Assembly: GCA_900769285.1 (NCBI GenBank)
Contig: CAAGGB010000267.1
Location: 1 to 5,048, forward strand
Direction: 5' to 3'
DNA length: 5,048 nucleotides
DNA from: Victivallales bacterium
GTDB taxonomy: Bacteria; Verrucomicrobiota; Lentisphaeria; Oligosphaerales; Oligosphaeraceae
Part shown: positions 1 to 5,048 of the stretch, one piece after another
How the letters are laid out: every line of letters starts with the position of its first letter
Numbering within the stretch: position 1 is the stretch's first letter
The notes under the pieces: generated by a model
What the model saw: only the letters and a program-made list of their open reading frames with translations
Told to the model about the DNA's origin: nothing
Databases searched by the model: none
Program-made: the position numbers and the translations under genes

Positions 1-1767
1 ATGGAGGAGCTGACCGTCATCCGCCAGGACATCGACAACCTGCCGCAGTGCCTGAAGCGTCTGCCGACGTTGCTGCGGTTCCAGCGTGACATGCTGGCGA
101 GCGGCCTTCCTGCCGACCGGATGCTCGTCGGCGTCACCAGCTCGATGAAGAAGGTGCTGCCGCGTGACGCGGACTTCGAGACCGAGGTGGTTCGTGACAT
201 CGAGCTGTCGCTGGCGCGCCACGAGTGGGAGAGCTGCCAGTTGGTCGTGACGCCCGTCCCCGGCATCGACCTGGAGGAGGTCGAGGTGACGCTGGAGACG
301 CCGGTGAACGAGCGTGGCGAGGCGCTGGCCGGCGCCGAGGCGGATACGGTCGGCTATGTGCGGACCGAGAAGCGTCCGCCGTACAAGGTCTCACATGTGG
401 GCTGGTGGCCCGATCCCATCCTGCGCGGCGTGCGCCGGATGACCATCCGTCGCGGCGACCTGCAGAGCTTCTGGCTGCGCTTCCATGCGTCGGCCGACCA
501 GCGTCCCGGCATGTATCGCGGCAAGGTGACCGTGACGGCGGCCGGCGCGACGCCTGTGACGCTGGGCCTCCGGCTTCGCGTCCGCAGCTTCCGTGTGCCC
601 GAGAACACGGCCCTCCCCACAGCCATCGCCTGCGGGCTCCCCGAACGCCAGATGACCCAGACCGAGCCCTTCGACAAGATGAAGTTCGTCTACGCCGACT
701 TCCTCGCCGACTACCAGATTGACTTCGACCACCTCTACCGCCAGGGCGCACCCGACTGGGACATCATCACCCGTCTGCACCGCCAGGGGCGGCTCGTCGC
801 CTTCAATCTCGGCAACGTCTTCAATGGCGGCGTCGAGGAGGAGGGCTTCGAGCAGAAGATGCGCCAGACCATCGAGCGCCTGCGTCCCGCCTATCTCAAG
901 GCCAAGGAGCTCGGACTCCTCGACTACGCCTACATCTACGGCTTCGATGAGCGCGGCAAGGACCAGTTCCCCATCCTTGAGCGCTGCGCCCAGGCTCTCC
1001 GGCAGGCCTTCCCGGAGGTCCTGCTCATGACCACCTCCTACGACGACAGCTTCGGCGCCGACTCCGTCGTCAAGACCATCGACGCCTGGTGTCCCCTCAC
1101 GCCCAAGTTCGACGTCGCCAAGGCCGAGCACGCCCGCCAGTCCGGCAAGTACGTCTGGTGGTACATTTGCTGTGGCCCGCACAACCCGCACGCCAACTGG
1201 TTCATTGAGTACGACGCCATCGAGTCGCGGCTGCTCATGGGTGCCCAGACCGCCAAATTCCAGCCGGATGGATTCCTCTACTACGCTACGACCATCTGGA
1301 ACAAGAACATGGGAATCGACCCCGACAAGGGACCCTTCACCGACTGGAATCCCGTCTCCTGGACCGTCTACCATGGCGACGGCTCCATGTACTACTGCGA
1401 CAGCAAGGGCTATCCCATGCCCTCCATCCGACTCGAGAACTACCGCGACGGCCAGGAGGACTACGCCTACGCCTGCATCCTCAAGGAGGCCATCCGCCAG
1501 ATTCGCGCCAAGGCTCAGCGCACCGCCCAGGACGAGGACTGGTTGGCGCGCGCCGAGAAGGCCCTCGCCGTTCCCGACGAGCTCGTCCAGGACATGGCCG
1601 TCTACTCGCATGACCCGAAGCTGCTCCGCGCCTGGCGCGATGGCATGGCGGATGCCATCGAGGCCTCCGGACTCACGGACCTCAATCCCTGGGGACGCGG
1701 CGTCTTCGGCGTCCGTGGCTGGCTCGGTCAACACAAAAAAGTGGAGTCCACAAAAGGCGCAAAATAA
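1..1767 (+). CDS. GH123-like glycoside hydrolase (DUF4091 family), N-terminus possibly cut by window
   Basis: Probable glycoside hydrolase of the DUF4091/GH123 group, whose characterised members are beta-N-acetylgalactosaminidases using substrate-assisted catalysis. Residues about 1-60 are helical and hydrophilic. Residues about 60-200 look like the beta-sandwich domain, including GWWPDPIL (134-141) and PGMYRGKVTV (169-178). Residues about 205-500 form the barrel domain. The Asp-Glu pair D316-E317 in YIYGFDER (311-318) matches the catalytic Asp-Glu pair of GH123, and RLENYRDGQEDYAY (477-490) matches the usual closing motif of DUF4091. No signal peptide is visible, but the ATG is at base 1, so an upstream start with a secretion signal cannot be excluded. 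Residues 578-588 (HKKVESTKGAK) are encoded by the downstream A-rich repeat, which also supplies the TAA stop. Family assignment is fairly sure. The substrate is not, because many DUF4091 proteins are uncharacterised. Confidence 0.85.
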   Translation: MEELTVIRQDIDNLPQCLKRLPTLLRFQRDMLASGLPADRMLVGVTSSMKKVLPRDADFETEVVRDIELSLARHEWESCQLVVTPVPGIDLEEVEVTLETPVNERGEALAGAEADTVGYVRTEKRPPYKVSHVGWWPDPILRGVRRMTIRRGDLQSFWLRFHASADQRPGMYRGKVTVTAAGATPVTLGLRLRVRSFRVPENTALPTAIACGLPERQMTQTEPFDKMKFVYADFLADYQIDFDHLYRQGAPDWDIITRLHRQGRLVAFNLGNVFNGGVEEEGFEQKMRQTIERLRPAYLKAKELGLLDYAYIYGFDERGKDQFPILERCAQALRQAFPEVLLMTTSYDDSFGADSVVKTIDAWCPLTPKFDVAKAEHARQSGKYVWWYICCGPHNPHANWFIEYDAIESRLLMGAQTAKFQPDGFLYYATTIWNKNMGIDPDKGPFTDWNPVSWTVYHGDGSMYYCDSKGYPMPSIRLENYRDGQEDYAYACILKEAIRQIRAKAQRTAQDEDWLARAEKALAVPDELVQDMAVYSHDPKLLRAWRDGMADAIEASGLTDLNPWGRGVFGVRGWLGQHKKVESTKGAK

Positions 1768-1809
1768 ACAAAAAATGGAGTCCACAAAAGACACAAAATA
1801 AACAAAAAA
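1742..1809. repeat. 34-bp direct tandem duplication (two copies)
   Basis: Copy 1 is 1742-1775 and copy 2 is 1776-1809. They match at 32 of 34 positions and differ only in GGCGC versus GACAC. Each copy starts with the small palindrome TGGAGTCCA, continues with CRCAAAA cores 9 bp apart, and ends in TAAACAAAAAA. The TAA in copy 1 (1765-1767) is the stop codon of the upstream hydrolase. The copies are in different reading frames because 34 is not a multiple of 3. Confidence 0.9.
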
Positions 1810-1845
1810 GAATGAGTCTGTTCGCGGAGGAAGCCTAACTTTTTC

Positions 1846-1917
1846 CACAAAACACACAAAACACACAAAAGGCACAAAAGGCGCAAAACGCGCAAAAGGC
1901 GCAAAACGCGCAAAAAA
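1846..1917. repeat. 9-bp tandem repeat block, eight units
   Basis: Eight heptamer cores CRCAAAA start at 1846, 1855, 1864, 1873, 1882, 1891, 1900 and 1909, exactly 9 bp apart. They are joined by dinucleotides AC, AC, GG, GG, CG, GG and CG, and the block runs into A9 at 1912-1920. The first four cores are CACAAAA and the last four CGCAAAA, an ordered drift along the block. The same core at 9-bp spacing occurs at 1749/1758 and 1783/1792 inside the 34-bp duplication, so both blocks belong to one family. Read as protein, it gives His/Arg-Lys-Thr/Arg triplets on the plus strand and Phe-Cys-Val/Ala triplets on the minus strand. I see no sign that either is translated. Confidence 0.9.
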
Positions 1918-1939
1918 AAACAGGCACCTGAAGGTGTCT
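1912..1939 (-). terminator. Candidate rho-independent terminator for the minus-strand genes
   Basis: Read on the minus strand, AGACACC (1939-1933) and GGTGCCT (1928-1922) form a stem around a TTCA loop, followed by one G and nine T (1920-1912). The stem has one A-C mismatch, leaving a 4-bp GC-rich core plus 2 bp, so it is weak. The long T-run and its place about 110 bp beyond the acetyltransferase stop are what suggest a terminator. The A-run also belongs to the repeat block, so the match may be coincidental. Confidence 0.4.
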
Positions 1940-1950
1940 AGTGACGAGAC

Positions 1951-2001
1951 GAGGCGGCTGAACCATGGTAAGCAAGCATGGGTTCAGCCGCCTCTTGTTT
2001 T
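1951..2001 (+). terminator. Rho-independent terminator for the plus-strand hydrolase gene
   Basis: A perfect 14-bp inverted repeat, GAGGCGGCTGAACC (1951-1964) with its complement at 1981-1994, is followed by TTGTTTT (1995-2001). The stem can extend by three pairs (1965-1967 with 1977-1979) across a bulged G1980, leaving a 9-nt loop. It lies about 185 bp after the hydrolase stop and about 50 bp short of the convergent acetyltransferase stop. Read on the minus strand it lacks a T-tract, so it should act mainly on plus-strand transcripts. Confidence 0.75.
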
Positions 2002-2048
2002 GCTTCGCTGGGCGTTTACTGCTTTCTCGATAGTGCTGCGATGCGTTG

Positions 2049-2567
2049 TCAGCGGGACGCGACGAAGCGGATGTGTGGCATGTCGACGCCGCGGTAATGC
2101 TTGGTCCAGGTGTCTGCCGGGGTCATGCCGTTGCGGAGGGCGACGCGCTGTGAGGCGAGGTTGGTGTCCCTGATGATGGAGCAGACCTCCGGGGCGTCGA
2201 GGGTGGTGAAGGCGTAGTCCTTGCAGGCTCTGGCGGCCTCGGTGGCGTAGCCATGATGCCAGTGGGCGCGTTCGAGGAGGTAGCCGATTTCCAGGACGTC
2301 CTGTCCTTTCCAGGGTTGCAGAGTCAGGCCGCACTGGCCAATCACCTGTCCGGACGTGCGGAGGAGGACGGCCCAGAGTCCGAAGTGCCAGCGGTGGTAG
2401 CGGTCGAGCTGGCGGTTCAGCCAGTCCTGGACTTCGGCGTCGCTGAACGCGCCCTCGTAGGCGACCATGGCCTGGTCGTCCTGGAGGAGTCTGCGGAGTG
2501 CGGGGCCGTCGTCGGGAGTGAGCTCGCGGAGGAGGAGCCGGTCGGTCTCGATGATGAAGGGGCGCAT
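2049..2567 (-). CDS. GNAT family N-acetyltransferase, RimJ/RimL-like
   Basis: A 172-aa cytoplasmic acetyl-CoA-dependent N-acetyltransferase of the GNAT fold, closest in style to the RimJ/RimL group (Acetyltransf_3), which acetylates protein N-termini or small-molecule amines. It has the family opening ETDRLLLRELTPDD (7-20). The acetyl-CoA-binding motif A follows strand LEIGYLL (92-98) and reads WHHGYATEA (103-111). The C-terminal signature is NLASQRVALRNGM (136-148), a variant of the usual N-x-x-S...NGF/KLGF motif. I chose the start at 2567 because the family homology begins there. A longer in-frame start at 2729 adds only an Arg/Pro-rich stretch that overlaps the upstream gene. The ATG is 8 nt after the rhamnosidase stop and has no clear Shine-Dalgarno, suggesting translational coupling. 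The true substrate cannot be inferred. Confidence 0.88.
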   Translation of the reverse strand: MRPFIIETDRLLLRELTPDDGPALRRLLQDDQAMVAYEGAFSDAEVQDWLNRQLDRYHRWHFGLWAVLLRTSGQVIGQCGLTLQPWKGQDVLEIGYLLERAHWHHGYATEAARACKDYAFTTLDAPEVCSIIRDTNLASQRVALRNGMTPADTWTKHYRGVDMPHIRFVASR

Positions 2568-2575
2568 GGTGCAGG

Positions 2576-4729
2576 TCAGGCGAGGTGGTGGCGTCCGGCG
2601 CCGAGTGCGAGCCGCTGGCCGGCGGGGAGGAGGACGTCGGCGGTGGTGCCGTCGGGGACGATGAGGGTGAAGCCGTCGGCGCGGGCGTAGGCGAGGGCGA
2701 TTTCGCCGTGTGGGGTGGGGACGACGCACTGGAAGTGCGTCAGGTCGGCGGGGTGCGGCTGAACCAGGAAGCGGGCGTAGCCGGGCTCTAGTGGGCGGAT
2801 GCCGGCGAGGTGGCGGGCCAGGAAGTGGACGGGCGCGGCGGTCCAGCCGTGGCAGTAGCTGACGTAGGTGGGCTGTTCGTCATGGAGTTCGGTGATGCTG
2901 GTGAAGACGTTGCTGTAGAAGCCTTCGGCGAAGGTGTCGGCGCCGTTTTGGGCGAGTTTGCCCCAGTGGGTGCGGAGGAGTTCGAGGGCCTGGTCATGGT
3001 GTCCGTGCTCGATGGCCTCCTCGACGATAGCGTAGAGCATGAGGGAGGAGTGCCAGTTGGTCGGGGTGTCGGTGAGTGGGGGGAGGGCGGCGAGCGCGGA
3101 GCGTGTCTGGGTGGCGAGTGTCGCGTAGCGGGCGGCATTGGCATGGTCGTCGGCGAGCCGGCAGGCAAGGCTGGCGGCGTCGAGGGCGTCGGCGTAGAGT
3201 CGGTTGAGGAAGGTGTCCTTGCCGACGGCCTGGTTGAGGACGACCATCCAGAGATTGCCGAGCGGGTTTTGTGGGACGCTGATGAGTCCGTCGGCGTCGG
3301 CTCTGCCGACGAGGAAGTCGGTGGCCTTGCGGATGGTGTCGGCGTGGCGTCGGATGAGGGCGTCGTCGCCGGAGTTGAGGTAGTGGTCGCGGAAGGCGAT
3401 GACGTACATGGCGACGTAGTCCCAGATGACGGAGAGTCCGTGGCCGAAGGCGGAGGGGATGGCGCCGTTGGGGTACTGGACTTTGGCCATTTCGTCCCAG
3501 CAGAACTGGAAGAGGGTGGTGTCGGTGGAGAGGCAGGCGGCGTAGCGGTGCTGTGCCCAGGTGTCGCCGACCCATTGGAAGCGGTCGCGCTTGGGGGCGT
3601 CGAGGATGTATTCCTGCATGCACCAGTGGAGGGTGCGCTGTCCCATGAGCCAGAGTCGGTTGAGGAGCTCGTCGCTGCAGTGGAAGAAGCCCTGTGGGGC
3701 GAGGGGATAGGCGGTGGTGCGGAGGGCGAAGTCGGAGAGGGTGACGGGCTGTGGGGAGTCGAAGAGCTCCAGGCGGATGAAGCGTCCGCCGAAGCGCATG
3801 CGCTGTTCGAATTCCTGGTTTCCGGCCTCGAGGCGGTAGTCTTCGCGGAGCATGCGGTTCTGGACCTGCTCGCGTCCGATTTCGCGGAGTGCCTCGGTGA
3901 GGGTTTCGGCGTGGTAGAGTCGGAAGCTGACGGGTGCGTCGCTGCGGGCGCGGAGTCGGAGGTGTCCGACGGCCTCTTGTCCGAGGTCGACGATGAGTGA
4001 GGGGCCGGTGAAGCGGTCGGGGGCGGTGAGGGTGAGGCTGTCCTGGCCATCGGCGTTGCGGAGGTCGCCCTGGGGCTGTGGCAGGAGCAGGCGTGCGGCG
4101 CGGATAAGGCTGGGGAAGGGGGTTGAGACGTAGGACTGATAGGGCTGTCCGCAGAGGTCGAGGACGGTGGGTGAGGGAGACCAGTCGGGGCGCTTGGCGG
4201 TGAAGAGGGGGGAGTCGACGCCCTTGGGGATGGGGCCGGTGAAGAAGGGGGAGCCCTCGAGGGTGGGGACGATGCGGTCGGGGGCGCAGCCGGGGAGGGA
4301 TGTCCACTGTGGGCCGCCGGCGGCGGAGAGGTCAAGGATGGTGGGCGGCAGCCAGTCGTGGTCGTCGAAGTCGGGCAGAAGCCAGCCCCAGCGCTCCTCG
4401 GAGAAGCAGCGCCAGGTGGCGTCGGTGACGAGGACGGAGGTGCCGTCGGCGACGAGTTCGCAGGCGAGGCCGCGGTGTCCGGAGGCGTTGCTGGCGCGGA
4501 TGGCGATGAGGTTGTCGCCCTGTTGGAAGAAGGGGGTGAGCAGGTAGTCGCGGGCGTTGGCCCATTCGCTGAGGGCGGCGGCGAGGCGTCCGTTGACGAA
4601 GAGCTCGTAGGTGGTGTCGGCGTAGATGCGGAGGACGGCCCGTCTGGGACGTGTGGCCAGGTGGATGGTGCGGCGGAAGTAGTTTTCGTGTGGATTGGGG
4701 CCGCGGAGATTCTGTACGGTCTGTCTCAT
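2576..4729 (-). CDS. GH78-type alpha-L-rhamnosidase-like protein
   Basis: A 717-aa protein with alpha-L-rhamnosidase (GH78) architecture, expected to release terminal L-rhamnose from oligosaccharides or glycosides. Residues about 15-125 form an N-terminal jelly-roll (RIYADTTYELFVNGRL, 34-49). Residues about 240-345 form a second beta-domain (SLIVDLGQEAVGHLRLR, 244-260). Residues about 345-640 are the (alpha/alpha)6 catalytic barrel. Residues about 645-717 are the C-terminal beta-sandwich (VVPTPHGEIALAY, 669-681). The active-site motif DAPKRDRFQWVGD (377-389) keeps D377, R381, W386 and D389 at canonical spacing, but the general-acid Glu is Asp (D382). E602 in TFAEGF is the likely general base, followed by SYCHGW (624-629). 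No signal peptide is seen, so it is probably cytoplasmic. ATG 4729 is the only start in frame after an upstream stop, yet it lacks a Shine-Dalgarno. The acetyltransferase follows in the same operon. Confidence 0.85.
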   Translation of the reverse strand: MRQTVQNLRGPNPHENYFRRTIHLATRPRRAVLRIYADTTYELFVNGRLAAALSEWANARDYLLTPFFQQGDNLIAIRASNASGHRGLACELVADGTSVLVTDATWRCFSEERWGWLLPDFDDHDWLPPTILDLSAAGGPQWTSLPGCAPDRIVPTLEGSPFFTGPIPKGVDSPLFTAKRPDWSPSPTVLDLCGQPYQSYVSTPFPSLIRAARLLLPQPQGDLRNADGQDSLTLTAPDRFTGPSLIVDLGQEAVGHLRLRARSDAPVSFRLYHAETLTEALREIGREQVQNRMLREDYRLEAGNQEFEQRMRFGGRFIRLELFDSPQPVTLSDFALRTTAYPLAPQGFFHCSDELLNRLWLMGQRTLHWCMQEYILDAPKRDRFQWVGDTWAQHRYAACLSTDTTLFQFCWDEMAKVQYPNGAIPSAFGHGLSVIWDYVAMYVIAFRDHYLNSGDDALIRRHADTIRKATDFLVGRADADGLISVPQNPLGNLWMVVLNQAVGKDTFLNRLYADALDAASLACRLADDHANAARYATLATQTRSALAALPPLTDTPTNWHSSLMLYAIVEEAIEHGHHDQALELLRTHWGKLAQNGADTFAEGFYSNVFTSITELHDEQPTYVSYCHGWTAAPVHFLARHLAGIRPLEPGYARFLVQPHPADLTHFQCVVPTPHGEIALAYARADGFTLIVPDGTTADVLLPAGQRLALGAGRHHLA

Positions 4730-4757
4730 GGGATTGCGGGAAGAGTGGGATTGGAAT

Positions 4758-4790
4758 TTATGGGGATTCTCTTTCCCAGATTTGTGGCAT
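4758..4790 (-). CDS. Possible 10-codon leader ORF upstream of the rhamnosidase gene
   Basis: On the minus strand, AGGAG (4801-4797) sits 6 nt before an ATG at 4790, the best ribosome-binding site on this transcript. The ORF it opens encodes MPQIWERESP and stops with TAA at 4760-4758, 28 nt before the rhamnosidase ATG and in another frame. It could be a leader peptide, a device for re-initiation, or the real gene start disrupted by a one-base change in the CCCC run just before its stop. Composition says nothing at this length. Confidence 0.3.
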   Translation of the reverse strand: MPQIWERESP

Positions 4791-4829
4791 GACTAACTCC
4801 TCTCGTGAAATGCGCCATGTAAGGAACGT

Positions 4830-4857
4830 ATAATGGCATCACGATAAATATTGTCAA
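4830..4857 (-). promoter_or_regulatory. Candidate sigma70-type promoter for the rhamnosidase-acetyltransferase operon
   Basis: Reading leftward on the minus strand, a perfect TTGACA (-35, 4857-4852) is followed by a 16-bp spacer and CATTAT (-10, 4835-4830; 4 of 6 consensus). TGC lies directly upstream of the -10 as an extended -10 element. The surroundings are AT-rich (about 38% GC) in an otherwise GC-rich region. Transcription would start near 4823, giving a leader of roughly 94 nt that includes the Shine-Dalgarno and short ORF at 4801-4758. Confidence 0.55.
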
Positions 4858-4881
4858 TTGGTAAATCTAAAGCAGAAAACA

Positions 4882-4953
4882 GTAGCGTCCCATAACTAAA
4901 GGACAAAGTTGAAAAAAGCGGCGACATGTGCATCTTAATGTGGTAGCGTCCCA
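4882..4953. repeat. Pair of 11-bp direct repeats upstream of the transposase
   Basis: GTAGCGTCCCA occurs at 4882-4892 and 4943-4953, with start points 61 bp apart. The second copy ends 20 bp before the transposase ATG. Repeats like this near an IS end can be transposase-binding sites, one of them inside the terminal repeat, but only the repetition itself is seen here. Confidence 0.75.
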
Positions 4954-4962
4954 AGCAACCAT

Positions 4963-4968
4963 AAGGAG
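4963..4968 (+). promoter_or_regulatory. Ribosome binding site of the transposase gene
   Basis: AAGGAG lies 5 nt upstream of the ATG at 4974. It is the strongest Shine-Dalgarno on the plus strand of this window and fixes the start of the truncated gene. A weak promoter candidate (TTGAAA at 4909-4914 with CTTAAT at 4934-4939, spacing 19) lies upstream and is not convincing. Confidence 0.7.
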
Positions 4969-4973
4969 AAGCC

Positions 4974-5048
4974 ATGTCACCGCAGAAGCATACAATGACC
5001 GTTCTTGCGCAGATTACAAGCTGGATACCGGACAGAATAGTGGAAAAT
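4974..5048 (+). CDS. IS4-family transposase, N-terminal fragment (truncated by window end)
   Basis: The first 25 codons of a gene that runs off the window, with no stop inside. The translated start, ending TMTVLAQITSWIPDRIVEN, resembles the opening of IS4-family DDE transposases carrying the N-terminal DUF4372 domain (pattern TV-[FL]-[AS]-Q-[IL]...IP...). The DDE catalytic residues would lie far downstream and are not visible. An AAGGAG site 5 nt upstream supports the start. Lower GC than its neighbours and the 11-bp direct repeats upstream fit a mobile element. The gene points away from the rhamnosidase. With only 25 residues, family assignment is provisional. Confidence 0.6.
   Translation, partial: MSPQKHTMTVLAQITSWIPDRIVEN

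Larger units (their letters stand above)
4882..5048 (+). mobile_element. Left end of an IS4-like insertion sequence (continues past window)
   Basis: The segment before the transposase start carries an 11-bp direct repeat, GTAGCGTCCCA, at 4882-4892 and again at 4943-4953. Base composition drops to about 37-50% GC against about 65% in the neighbouring genes. Placing the element boundary at or just before 4882 is inference: the right end, its inverted repeat and any target duplication are outside the window. Confidence 0.5.

Noticed and set aside
391..1875. Long minus-strand ORF (494 codons) opposite the GH123-like gene
   Set aside because: It is antisense to a gene with clear family motifs. 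Its N-terminal part is the Phe/Cys/Val translation of the 9-bp repeats and the rest is low-complexity Val/Gly/Leu/Asp-rich, as expected from the high GC of codon third positions. No ribosome-binding site or family match.
1742..1917. CRISPR array
   Set aside because: The units are 9 bp and 34 bp and directly tandem, with no unique spacers of 25-40 bp, and no cas gene is visible.
1940..2048. tRNA or small structured RNA in the intergenic region
   Set aside because: The only stable fold is the single long hairpin with a T-tract. No cloverleaf, T-loop signature or conserved riboswitch core could be found by eye.
1934..2173. Small plus-strand ORF in the convergent intergenic region
   Set aside because: It runs through the terminator hairpin and into the acetyltransferase gene antisense, with a Cys/Arg-rich composition and no ribosome-binding site.
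2568..2729. N-terminal extension of the acetyltransferase to an upstream ATG at 2729
   Set aside because: It would overlap the end of the rhamnosidase gene by over 150 bp and adds only an Arg/Pro/His-rich stretch. GNAT homology begins at the ATG at 2567.
2810..4000. Plus-strand ORF of 396 codons opposite the rhamnosidase gene
   Set aside because: It is Gly/Val/Glu/Ala-rich with no domain pattern, and it mirrors the GC-skewed codons of a confidently identified gene on the other strand.
2788..4335. Minus-strand Ser/Pro/Thr-rich ORF of 515 codons, and the Arg/Pro-rich one at 2994-4307
   Set aside because: Both lie inside the rhamnosidase gene in other frames and have the low-complexity composition typical of off-frame reading in GC-rich DNA.
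4793..4975. 60-codon minus-strand ORF across the AT-rich region
   Set aside because: It spans the presumed IS boundary and the promoter region, starts opposite the transposase ATG, and has no ribosome-binding site or recognisable motif.

Overview
The window looks like a high-GC (roughly 65% in the coding parts) bacterial chromosome segment from a glycan-degrading organism. It holds a GH123/DUF4091-type glycoside hydrolase, a GH78-type alpha-L-rhamnosidase, and short A-rich repeats with a 9-bp period that read as Phe/Cys/Val-rich on the opposite strand. That combination fits the PVC superphylum (Planctomycetota, Lentisphaerota, Kiritimatiellota) or Armatimonadota. The taxonomic call is inference from gene content only and is not firm.

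Layout. Positions 1-1767 (+) carry a DUF4091/GH123-like hydrolase whose true N-terminus may lie upstream of the window. Positions 1768-2048 are an intergenic region between convergent genes. It holds a 34-bp tandem duplication (which also supplies the stop codon of the upstream gene), a block of eight 9-bp units, a weak hairpin plus T-run that reads as a terminator for the minus strand, and a strong 14-bp hairpin plus T-tract that reads as a terminator for the plus strand. Positions 2049-2567 (-) encode a RimJ/RimL-type GNAT acetyltransferase. It lies 8 nt downstream of the 717-aa rhamnosidase-like gene at 2576-4729 (-), so the two probably form one operon.

The rhamnosidase 5' region (4730-4860) is AT-rich. 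It has a good minus-strand promoter candidate (TTGACA, 16 bp, extended CATTAT) and a strong Shine-Dalgarno/ATG that opens a 10-codon ORF rather than the rhamnosidase frame. The right edge (about 4882-5048) is the left end of an insertion sequence of about 45-50% GC. A well-supported start at 4974 opens what looks like an IS4-family transposase, cut off by the window end.

How it works together. The two hydrolases suggest breakdown of complex glycans containing rhamnose and N-acetylhexosamine (or related sugars). The rhamnosidase has no visible signal peptide and so probably acts on imported oligosaccharides. No transporter, regulator or sulfatase is visible in the window. The acetyltransferase is co-transcribed by position only, and nothing shows a functional link. 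I see no convincing new multi-gene system. The points most worth checking are the repeat block that has captured a gene's stop codon, the conflicting start signals of the rhamnosidase gene, and the IS end sitting just upstream of that gene's promoter.
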